Source: Microcaldota archaeon (GTDB taxonomy: Archaea; Micrarchaeota; Micrarchaeia; Micrarchaeales; CABMGC01). Taken from it: DNA of 47,636 nucleotides. The position numbers were made by a program, and so were the translations under genes. The notes below the pieces were generated by a model, which did no database searches, was not told the origin of the DNA, and worked only from the letters and a program-made list of their open reading frames with translations. The DNA is taken from positions 1 through 47,636 of the forward strand of contig JAKATZ010000018.1 of NCBI GenBank assembly GCA_021827925.1, written 5' to 3'. Positions 8,998 through 17,447 of the stretch are shown piece after piece (the stretch's first letter is position 1; each line of letters begins with the position of its first letter).

Positions 8998-9750
8998 CTA
9001 TCTGACCGCTGCATTGCGCAGGTCTCCTATCCTGCCAAAATCGAGGGTTTCGCCCTCCCCTATGCATAATGCACGCATACTGTCAACATCAAGCATCTTT
9101 TTGAATATCGGTGCCATGCCATCAACCCTCTCGGCATTGACGCCTACCCCCTCTGCGAAATAGTTCATCGCAGGCAGTACTATTATCTTTCTACCGTCAT
9201 TTGTCTTCCCGTAGAGGAAGCATTTCAACTTTTCCCTAACGCCGAGGTCGCTGTACACCGTTATCGCGGGATGCAGATGGCCCATCACGAGCAAATCGCC
9301 AGTACCCGCATTAGGGAGCTCCTCTCCGTGGAAGAATAGGATTCCAGATAGAATGGCTTCCTGCCTGTGTATTTCCAGGCCTAGCGGCACCTTCAGCCTT
9401 TCGATGAAATTGTCGTGGTTGCCTTTTATCAGCGTTATCCTACTGATACGGAGCTCGTTTCTCAGGAATATGGCCAAATCCCTGAACTCATTGAATTCCT
9501 CCCTGTGCACTTCAGAAAATTCGTTCTTTATGTCTCCGTCTATTATGATCCTTTCCGCACCTGTCTTATCTATGGCTTCGGCCACAGCCTCCTTTATCCC
9601 ATTAAGGTTTACCTTTGGGAGGAACGTTCCCCTGTCTGCCTTCACCCCTTCGTATCCCAGATGCAGGTCAGAGCACGCTATCGCCGAGAGTTTTTCTATG
9701 TATAGCAACGGCAGTCCATCTATTATCTCTATTCCCTTACCAAGTCTCAT
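8998..9750 (-). CDS. SbcD-related archaeal metallophosphoesterase (Lhr-associated)
   Basis: CSDLHLGYEG, IIDGDIKNEF, LIKGNHDNFIE, FHGEELP, MGHLHPAI; overlaps the lhr ORF. Confidence 0.85.
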   Translation of the reverse strand: MRLGKGIEIIDGLPLLYIEKLSAIACSDLHLGYEGVKADRGTFLPKVNLNGIKEAVAEAIDKTGAERIIIDGDIKNEFSEVHREEFNEFRDLAIFLRNELRISRITLIKGNHDNFIERLKVPLGLEIHRQEAILSGILFFHGEELPNAGTGDLLVMGHLHPAITVYSDLGVREKLKCFLYGKTNDGRKIIVLPAMNYFAEGVGVNAERVDGMAPIFKKMLDVDSMRALCIGEGETLDFGRIGDLRNAAVR

Positions 9751-12416
9751 CTTTTCGCCGGTTTGCCTATCCTCGAGAGAACCTGCTTCTGAAGTTCCCT
9801 TATCCTTTTCCTCCTGTCCTTCATCATTATGACATCTGCAGACCCGAACGTAACCAGCAAATGCGCTATCGGTGATGGCACTTCCGTCTCTATAACAGCG
9901 TGCCTTATCTCCCCTCCACTAACCTTCCTCAGTATCTCTTTTGTGCGCGGGAGATCCATGACATCATCGAATATCTCCCTGTAAGTCTCCTTTATTATCG
10001 GGAAGTCCTGGCTTATCTCCTCAGCTGCCTTGAGTATGAGCTGCGAGTTTATCTGTTGCTTCCTCACACTTATTTTCTTCCCCTTGTAGTTCCTGAGAAC
10101 CATGAAGCTTCTCGCGGCATTGTGCCTGAACCTTCTCCTCATCATCTCCGTCCTTCTTATATTCCTCCTTAGCATGTTTGCTATGTCTGCTTCTTCAGCC
10201 TCCTTCATTATCACTTCAACATCGCTCTTCCTTACATTCACTGAAGGCTCAAGGCCTATCACAAACCCGTTATCGTTTATGTTCACTGCAACGTCAGTCT
10301 CGTACGCGTCCCCAAAGAGTATCGCGAATACTCTAGAAAGGGCATCGTTTACCCGCCTTCCATACAGGGTGTGGAAGATAACGAGCTTCTTTTCAGATTC
10401 GCTGTCCCTCGTAATCTCCACCAGTATGAGCTTGTCATTTGGCATGTATCCTGTGTACAGTAGCTGCTCTGCGAAGTAGTTGAAGATCGATGCCTTCGCG
10501 TTCTCGTCTATGGGCATCCTGTCCAGGATCTTCCTGCTCCCAGTATCTGGCCTAAGCCCAACTTTCGAGAGCAGCATCGCAGATCTTTTGTTCCTCTTGA
10601 TAGACTTGCTTACCGCAGAGGCGAGTTCTTCCCTGAAGCGCCCTATCTCCAGTGCAAGTTCATAGGTGAGCGGCAGCTGCTCGGAGAACCATGGGGGTAT
10701 CGTTGGCACCTCACCCTGGGCATCGCTCACGTAGCATTTCATGACCCTCGATGAATCGAACCTGTAAGGCCTGCCGCCGAGAACAAAAACGTCTCCGGGT
10801 TTGAGCCTCGAAAGAAATTCCTCCTCTATGCTGCCTACCCATTTGTTTCCAGCGGTAACAACGTCTATCGCCACTTCGTCAGGTATGGTTCCCAGATTCA
10901 GGAAGTATATGAGTCGGGTAAGCTTACCCCTTCTTCCGAAAGTACCCTCCTTCTCATCGTACCATATCTTCGCATACACCCTCCTGCTCTCCAGGCCAAC
11001 GTACATGCCCGAGAGATACTCCAATAAGGATATGAAATCCTTTCTCGGCAGGTTATGGTAAGGATACGCCCTCTTTATCACAGAATACGCCTCATCGACG
11101 TTCCATTTCTTTGTCTGCGACATGCCTACTATGTGCTGCGAGAGCACGTCGAGCGCGTTCTTCGGTGTGCTGAACGAGTCTATATGCCTTTTCTTGGCTG
11201 CGTCAAGCATGACCGAGCATTCCACAAGATCATCCCTATTTGTGACCACCGTCTCCCCTCTCGCCACGTCGTTGAAGCTGTGTCCGCTCCTTCCTATCCT
11301 CTGCACTGCCCTGGCTACGCTCTTAGGCGAACCTATCTGCACCACATTGTCTATGGATCCGATGTCAATCCCAAGTTCAAGGCTTGTCGACGAAACTACG
11401 CACTTAAGCCTGCCCTTCTTCAGCAGCTCTTCGACCCCGAGCCGTGTCTCCCTTGATAGGGAACCGTGGTGAGCGGCAATCGAAGATTCATTATACCCAA
11501 ACCTCTTCCCGAGGTTGTAGACCACCCTCTCCGTCCCGCTCCTCGTGTTAGTGAATATAAGCGTTGTCTTGTTCTTTTTGATTATCTTGTCTAGCATTCC
11601 GTATATCGATTCCTCTATGCTCCTGTCTGTGGCATTCACTATGTCCTTCACTGGGCTCATCGCTATGAAGTCCATCTTCTTGTTCCATGTCGCGTCTATT
11701 ATGTGACAGTCCCTCTCCTTGGAATCTCCCTCATACCCTACGAGGAACCTCGCCGCTTCATCAAGCGGATGAAGCGTGGCTCCAAGCCCCACCCTTACGA
11801 AGTCATGGCCTATGAGTTCCGAAAGCCTTTCTATCGACAGAGAGAGATGCACCCCCCTCTTGTTATTGGCCAGCTCGTGCAGCTCGTCAACTACAAGATA
11901 CTTCACGTGAGAAAGGCTCTCCGCAAATTTCGGAGAATTAAGTATTATTGCAAGGGTCTCCGGCGTCGTGACAAGTATGTTCGGCGGCGTTCTGAGCATC
12001 TTCTGTCTGTCCTTCTGCGGTGTGTCACCTGTTCTTATCCCTACTGTTATCCTCTTCAGGTCGATCCCTATGCCCGCGTAGATCTCGTCCAGCGGACCGC
12101 TGAGGTTCCTGTATACGTCGTTATTCAGAGCTCTGAGTGGCGATACATATATGCAGTACACTTTACTCTCAAGCTTTCCTGCCATTGAGAGATTCATCAG
12201 GTCGCTGAGTATCGCTGTGAATGCTGAAAAAGTCTTTCCACTGCCGGTAGGCGCGGTGATGAGTATGTTCCTGCTGTCTTTTATTAGCCTGAACGAATAT
12301 CTCTGCGGAGGCGTCAGGTCACTGTACCTAGATTCGAACCACTTCCTTATGAATACGTTAAGGCTCTCAAGGCTCTCCTCCCGGCTGAACGGCTCCTTAT
12401 AGTAATCAATCATCAT
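9747..12416 (-). CDS. lhr: Lhr-type DEAD/DEAH superfamily 2 helicase
   Basis: ITAPTGSGKTFSAFTAI, LVVDELHELANNKRG, LVSSTSLELGIDIGSIDNVVQIGSPKSVARAVQRIGRSGH. Confidence 0.92.
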   Translation of the reverse strand: MMIDYYKEPFSREESLESLNVFIRKWFESRYSDLTPPQRYSFRLIKDSRNILITAPTGSGKTFSAFTAILSDLMNLSMAGKLESKVYCIYVSPLRALNNDVYRNLSGPLDEIYAGIGIDLKRITVGIRTGDTPQKDRQKMLRTPPNILVTTPETLAIILNSPKFAESLSHVKYLVVDELHELANNKRGVHLSLSIERLSELIGHDFVRVGLGATLHPLDEAARFLVGYEGDSKERDCHIIDATWNKKMDFIAMSPVKDIVNATDRSIEESIYGMLDKIIKKNKTTLIFTNTRSGTERVVYNLGKRFGYNESSIAAHHGSLSRETRLGVEELLKKGRLKCVVSSTSLELGIDIGSIDNVVQIGSPKSVARAVQRIGRSGHSFNDVARGETVVTNRDDLVECSVMLDAAKKRHIDSFSTPKNALDVLSQHIVGMSQTKKWNVDEAYSVIKRAYPYHNLPRKDFISLLEYLSGMYVGLESRRVYAKIWYDEKEGTFGRRGKLTRLIYFLNLGTIPDEVAIDVVTAGNKWVGSIEEEFLSRLKPGDVFVLGGRPYRFDSSRVMKCYVSDAQGEVPTIPPWFSEQLPLTYELALEIGRFREELASAVSKSIKRNKRSAMLLSKVGLRPDTGSRKILDRMPIDENAKASIFNYFAEQLLYTGYMPNDKLILVEITRDSESEKKLVIFHTLYGRRVNDALSRVFAILFGDAYETDVAVNINDNGFVIGLEPSVNVRKSDVEVIMKEAEEADIANMLRRNIRRTEMMRRRFRHNAARSFMVLRNYKGKKISVRKQQINSQLILKAAEEISQDFPIIKETYREIFDDVMDLPRTKEILRKVSGGEIRHAVIETEVPSPIAHLLVTFGSADVIMMKDRRKRIRELQKQVLSRIGKPAKR

Positions 12417-12486
12417 ACCAGCTAGGAAATGCGAATATTATACGAATATTTATAATACTATCAATAAATATCTATCTCTTGGTGGC

Positions 12487-12744
12487 ATGGCTGGAAAAAC
12501 GGCTAAGAACAGGAAGCAGGCTGTCCTGGATAAGATAAAGGCACTAGCGCGCGCAAGGGAGATCAACAATCTCCTTGCCAAAGGTGCTCTACAGAGTGAG
12601 GCCCTGCAAAACGCAGGAGAGGACAGACCTGCGGATGAGTCGCACGTGCTTGATCTATTGAGCAGCAACAGGGAGGAATCACAACAAGGATGGATGCAGA
12701 AAAAGAAAAAGGGGAATAAGCCCAAGAAGGAACATGCCTCTTAA
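12487..12744 (+). CDS. Small basic hypothetical protein
   Basis: 85 aa, Lys-rich C-terminus, AT-rich upstream region; no recognised domain. Confidence 0.45.
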   Translation: MAGKTAKNRKQAVLDKIKALARAREINNLLAKGALQSEALQNAGEDRPADESHVLDLLSSNREESQQGWMQKKKKGNKPKKEHAS

Positions 12745-12747
12745 TAT

Positions 12748-13959
12748 TCACTGCTCCTTTCCTGAACCTCCCTTACCTACGGAGAGTCTTACTCCATTAG
12801 GGTCCCTTGTTATGGTTATGTCTAGGTCATCGCTACCTAGCATATGTCTGAGTTCTTCATAAGTGTACGAACCAATGTCTCTGTCTCTTCCTTCGCCCTC
12901 GCCCTTGTTTTTCAGGATTTCGGCCCTCCTTTTTATCACGGCCTCCTTCTCTATCGGCGTGTACACCAAGCCTAGCTTTGGATTCTCCGCACCGTAGACA
13001 TCCTCAATTCCCAGCTCCATGAATTTGTAGCCTTCATCCTGGTATACGAACGGAAGGACAGCGCTGAACTCAGCCCTTATCTCCTCAGAAAGCTTTCCCA
13101 CCGTCTTTTTGTCCCCGGCTATCACGAAATCGTCGCTGTTCAGAAAACCGACGAATGCATTCTTGTAGTTCTCATTGACCTTGTCCTGCATCAGCTGTGA
13201 GACAAGCCTTAGTATAGTCATTCCAGCCTGCGTGCCGTACCTGCCTGCAAAAGCGGCAAGACCGTCAACCCTGAAGCGTCCTATCTCGTACTCACTGCCT
13301 CCTTCCCCTATTGCACGCTCTACTGCGTCTGATATCTTCTCCTCGTTCGGTAGGTCTATCAGCGGGTCGAATCTCTTCCCCTTCTTCCTGAGGAAAATGG
13401 TCACAAGGCCCCTCAGCTCAGCCGGATCGAAAGGCTTCTTCATGTAATAATCCGCGCCGTACTTTATCCCCTTGAATCTGTTGGATGTCGCGCTCATCGC
13501 ACTGACTATAATAACTACCGTATCCCTGAGCTTGGGGTCCATCTTTATGGACTGGCATATTTCAAGGCCGTCTATCCCCGGAAGCATCAGGTCTAGCACC
13601 ACAAGGTCTGGTTTCTCATACCTTATCCTTTCCAATGCTTCCATGCCATTGTAAACCTGCGCTATCTCGAATCCCCTTCCAACAGAAAGTGCCATAAGAT
13701 TGTTTATGTTCTTATCGTCCTCAACTATGAATATTCTCCTGATCACTGGTTTCTCCTGCAGCACGTAATACGTGGGGATGCCACCGCTGCTCCTAGATGC
13801 GATCGCATTGGCCTTCTCAAGTTCGGCCAGGCTCCTCTTCAGCATCTCCTCGTCGATCTCCATCTCCAATGCAAAACCGCGCAGCTCGTTGTATGTTACC
13901 TCCTGCCTCTCGTTAATCAATGATATCAGGTCTGCTTCAGCATCCTCCAAACTCTTCAT
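12748..13959 (-). CDS. Response regulator: N-terminal helical/HTH-like segment + REC + degenerate GGDEF-like domain
   Basis: REC: IFIVEDDKNINNLMAL, DLVVLDLMLPGIDGLEI, MKKPFDPAEL. C-terminal DPLIDLPNEEKISDAV...GRYGTQAGMTILRLVSQL...GFLNSDDFVIAG resembles GGDEF. Confidence 0.82.
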   Translation of the reverse strand: MKSLEDAEADLISLINERQEVTYNELRGFALEMEIDEEMLKRSLAELEKANAIASRSSGGIPTYYVLQEKPVIRRIFIVEDDKNINNLMALSVGRGFEIAQVYNGMEALERIRYEKPDLVVLDLMLPGIDGLEICQSIKMDPKLRDTVVIIVSAMSATSNRFKGIKYGADYYMKKPFDPAELRGLVTIFLRKKGKRFDPLIDLPNEEKISDAVERAIGEGGSEYEIGRFRVDGLAAFAGRYGTQAGMTILRLVSQLMQDKVNENYKNAFVGFLNSDDFVIAGDKKTVGKLSEEIRAEFSAVLPFVYQDEGYKFMELGIEDVYGAENPKLGLVYTPIEKEAVIKRRAEILKNKGEGEGRDRDIGSYTYEELRHMLGSDDLDITITRDPNGVRLSVGKGGSGKEQ

Positions 13960-14075
13960 CCGATCGCCGTAGAGTATAACCATGCAAAATATATTATTGC
14001 TTATTGCGTGCCAGTACACTGCAGATTACTCTCAAATCTCGCAAGCCTTTTAAAGACAAGCCTCTAAAGCTTACT

Positions 14076-15080
14076 ATGGCAGTACACCACGGCCACGCAA
14101 GGAGAAGGATGCCCATCAGGGTGCTCTCGGCAGCCGTATTGATAATTTTCGCAGTGCTGGCTCTGGCTTTGCTGCTGGGCTCAGGTGTGCGCACAATAAG
14201 CACGAGCGAGGCCGCAACTCTGAAACCCGGAACCGGGGTTTATTTCGGGATCAAGGGCATCTCTGGTACTGCTGTCCTCTATCTAATAAACTCATCCAAC
14301 GGTACATCGGCATTCTACCTTAGCAATTACCCAATCCTTGAGAACCCTATAAAGGTATTCGCCCTGCGCAACGGCGGCATAGCAAACGTAAGCACCTCCG
14401 CATCAGGGACGGCCACCCTGCAGATAAAGCTCATAAGCGCAAGCGCAGCGGCGGCAGATGTGGAGCTTACACCAATACCTCTGGGAATAAATCTGCGGCA
14501 GAGCTCCTTCATAAGCCCCATATACCCTATCGCATTCTATGCCAATAGCTCCGCAACGCCATCTACATCGCCAACAACAATTGCGGCTACCACTACCATT
14601 TCCCAGGCGTCCACCACCACTGTGCAGAGCCAGCAGAGTGCACCTAGCGTAAACATCACCGAGGCCATGCAATTCGCCAACGGCACGTACATCGGCATAA
14701 TAATGAACGATTATCGCAACCTGTATCTGAAGGCGCAAAACTGCACACCTCCAGTCTACAATTCCACACTCAAGATCAAGACAGGGGAGAATCCTAACGG
14801 CCCGCTGAGCTTTTACAACATCAGCTACACGACTCCTACTGATATAACCTGGGCTGTGTCTGGCGTTAGCGAGTATGTATACTTCGTTAACTACACCACT
14901 GTAACACGCTCGACGCAGTACAACCGTGTTGCCGTCTCGCTGCAGTTGAATGACTCTGCGCACACTGTGCTAGGCGTGAAATTCTCCGGCCTTTACGCAG
15001 GATTCAACTACACACAGCTGAGAAACGCATACAATTTCCAGAGCAGCATAGGAAACAACTGCGCCGCATACATACAGTGA
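14076..15080 (+). CDS. Secreted/surface protein with N-terminal TM segment and Ser/Thr-rich linker
   Basis: VLSAAVLIIFAVLALALLLGSG hydrophobic segment; SSATPSTSPTTIAATTTISQASTTTVQSQQ; many N-x-S/T sequons. TATA-like CTTTTAAAG near 14048. Confidence 0.6.
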   Translation: MAVHHGHARRRMPIRVLSAAVLIIFAVLALALLLGSGVRTISTSEAATLKPGTGVYFGIKGISGTAVLYLINSSNGTSAFYLSNYPILENPIKVFALRNGGIANVSTSASGTATLQIKLISASAAAADVELTPIPLGINLRQSSFISPIYPIAFYANSSATPSTSPTTIAATTTISQASTTTVQSQQSAPSVNITEAMQFANGTYIGIIMNDYRNLYLKAQNCTPPVYNSTLKIKTGENPNGPLSFYNISYTTPTDITWAVSGVSEYVYFVNYTTVTRSTQYNRVAVSLQLNDSAHTVLGVKFSGLYAGFNYTQLRNAYNFQSSIGNNCAAYIQ

Positions 15081-15131
15081 TGTATTCGCCTGGTTCCGTA
15101 TGCGAGTTCAGTAAGCGGAAGCGTCATGTTC

Positions 15132-16274
15132 TCAGCCGAATCTCTCTATTATCCTGCTAAAGAGCTCAGCAAGATCATCCAGGCTCTGCTTGGAGACGCA
15201 TTCGTTCGCAGAATGCGCACCTTCTCCCTCGGGACCTATCTTTATCACAGGAACATCAAGTTCATTGGCCAGCACGTTCTCGTCAGAAACCGAGCTACCG
15301 TACGCTATCTCTGGTTTTCCGAATCCATCCCTTATTATATCTAGCACTTTCCTTACCTGCGGCGCCCTGATATCAGTGATGTATGGCTGTAGGAAAGGCG
15401 TTTCCCTCTCCTTCACGCTCACGACAACTTCTGCTCTTCCATCCACTTCTCCTGATTCCTGCAATTTTTTCACGAATCTCTCAACCCTCGTCCGCCCGTC
15501 CTCCGTTGTCCCTGGTGGCACTATTCTCATGTCTATCTCAAAGTGCGCCGCCTCCGGCAGGCTCAGTCCTTTCGACTCGCCGTGCATAGCCCTGACGAAT
15601 ACCTCGTCACTCCCCAGCCTGCTCTCACTCCTAAGCTGCATCTTCTCGATGCTCGCCATTATCGTTGCAGCCTCTTTTATGGCGCTGACCCCAGCCGCCC
15701 TGTTTCCCTGGTGGGCAGCCCTTCCTTTCACATCAACGCAGATAACGCTTCTGCCGCCTCTTCCTACTGTCACTGCCGTGACTCCAGATGCCTTCTCTCC
15801 TATGTTCATGGGTGGCTCGGGCGATACTATTATGGAGGCATCATTCAGCCAGGCGCTCTCCTTCCTTACTGCCGCCCACGCCCCCTTTGAGATGTTCTCT
15901 TCGTCGGCGCATAACAGCAGCTTTACCTTACTACCTCTCATGCTCTCCGCAGCTGCGAGGACAGCGGCAATGCCTCCCTTCATGTCATACGCTCCAAGCC
16001 CGTAAAGCATACCCTCCTTTTCGATAAGCGAGAACGGGTCCGTCTTCCATCCTGATGCCACCGGCACAGTGTCCATGTGTGCGAGAAAGAGTGCAGGCCT
16101 CTTTCCCTTCCCTTTTTCAGCCAGAAGATTGAATCTTCCCTCGCTTATATACTGCCTCCTTACTTCGAATCCGTGCTCTTTAAGATAATCCTCAAGGAAG
16201 GAACCCATCCTGCCCTCGTTTGGGAATACCGATTCTATGCCCACCATCTTTCTTAGGACTCCTTCAATCTCCAT
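15132..16274 (-). CDS. M20-family metallopeptidase / deacylase
   Basis: LFLAHMDTVPVASGW, LYGLGAYDMKGGIAAVLAA, LCADEENISKGAWAA, HSANECVS. Start chosen at internal Met (MEIEGVLRKM). Confidence 0.87.
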   Translation of the reverse strand: MEIEGVLRKMVGIESVFPNEGRMGSFLEDYLKEHGFEVRRQYISEGRFNLLAEKGKGKRPALFLAHMDTVPVASGWKTDPFSLIEKEGMLYGLGAYDMKGGIAAVLAAAESMRGSKVKLLLCADEENISKGAWAAVRKESAWLNDASIIVSPEPPMNIGEKASGVTAVTVGRGGRSVICVDVKGRAAHQGNRAAGVSAIKEAATIMASIEKMQLRSESRLGSDEVFVRAMHGESKGLSLPEAAHFEIDMRIVPPGTTEDGRTRVERFVKKLQESGEVDGRAEVVVSVKERETPFLQPYITDIRAPQVRKVLDIIRDGFGKPEIAYGSSVSDENVLANELDVPVIKIGPEGEGAHSANECVSKQSLDDLAELFSRIIERFG

Positions 16275-17382
16275 CCAATCCCCTCCCAAGCCCGACAAAG
16301 TGTTCAAGACCATCAAGCCTAGCCACGCCCTCCCTCCTGTTCAGCTGCATCACAGCAAGGCTTCTCATCTCGCCGCTTATCTCTGCGTGGTTGGGCAGTA
16401 TGCCTGCGAAATGTCCGCCATAAAGTGCAAGGGTGCGCGGTATCGGAGTAGAAAGATTTGCCTCTGCATAGATGCAGCAGCCCTCAGGCTCGCTGCCGAT
16501 GTGTAAGAGCCTTGCAGCAGTGAGCATTACGCTAAGTCGGTTTCCCCTATGCTCAGAAAGCACTATTATATCCGTAAACTCTGCTATGCGTATGGCACCT
16601 CTGCCAGTGCCTATAGTTTCGCGCTCCACAAGAGCCATGCCTGCAAGCTCCCTTCCCCTGTGCAGTATTGCAAGCAGGTTCTCCTGATTCGCTATCGATG
16701 ACCTTGCATCCGCTTCAGGATATCCATATGTGCTGCTCATGAGGCTTACCATATGCTCCATGCCTACGCGCTCTCCCGAAGCTGTTACAAGCCCCAGGCC
16801 ACCTACCATCTCTGCCTTTCCTGCCCCGCCAAATACCTTTGCCGAGTACCCTTTCCTCATGGCTCCGATAAGAAGTTCTTGAAGGGCCTCTCTCTCGGCT
16901 TTTGCATAAGCGCTTCTGACACTTTGCTCGAACGTTTCCTGCACCGCAGGGGTAAGCCTTCTTTCTTCTGTGCTGTAGCCTATGTAAGGCACCACGTAAT
17001 CTCTTCCCTGTATCCTCATTGTCAGTTCGGCCTCGATGCTCGCGCCCACACCCCGCAGCTCCTTCCTCAGGTACTCCATAACCTCTCTGTTCACTGGCAC
17101 GCGTATGCTAAGCCTTGACCATTGGCCATCATTCTCAACCATCCTGACTCCATGTTCAACAATCCCAACGAGCATCTCTGCGCGCTCCTCATTATCCACC
17201 CTTAGGTTAAGGAAACCTTTCAGTCTGCCGTACCCCGCAGGGCCTACGTATCCCCTGGGCCCGATGCTGGACTGCGGAGGATTTGTGTTGTAGAATCTTT
17301 GCGCCATTTCTTCACTTAATCTATTCTTTCCTCTAATCGTCATGATGAATCCTCTCATGGGTATGGAATATGAAACAGCCAA
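16264..17382 (-). CDS. Probable GNAT-fold acetyltransferase-like protein
   Basis: C-terminal half (IRIAEFTDIIVLSEHRGNRLSVMLTAARLL...CIYAEANLSTPIPRTLALYGGHFAGILPNHAEISGEMRSLAVM) resembles GNAT. Confidence 0.5.
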   Translation of the reverse strand: MAVSYSIPMRGFIMTIRGKNRLSEEMAQRFYNTNPPQSSIGPRGYVGPAGYGRLKGFLNLRVDNEERAEMLVGIVEHGVRMVENDGQWSRLSIRVPVNREVMEYLRKELRGVGASIEAELTMRIQGRDYVVPYIGYSTEERRLTPAVQETFEQSVRSAYAKAEREALQELLIGAMRKGYSAKVFGGAGKAEMVGGLGLVTASGERVGMEHMVSLMSSTYGYPEADARSSIANQENLLAILHRGRELAGMALVERETIGTGRGAIRIAEFTDIIVLSEHRGNRLSVMLTAARLLHIGSEPEGCCIYAEANLSTPIPRTLALYGGHFAGILPNHAEISGEMRSLAVMQLNRREGVARLDGLEHFVGLGRGLDGD

Positions 17383-17447
17383 GATATATAAGCCTTACTA
17401 CGAATTACGGTGGTATAATTTCGAAAATCGTAATAAGGAGCCTACAG

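Noticed and set aside
15190-16005. 271-aa plus-strand ORF
   Set aside because: Antisense to the M20 peptidase; Ser/Pro-rich composition typical of a shadow ORF.
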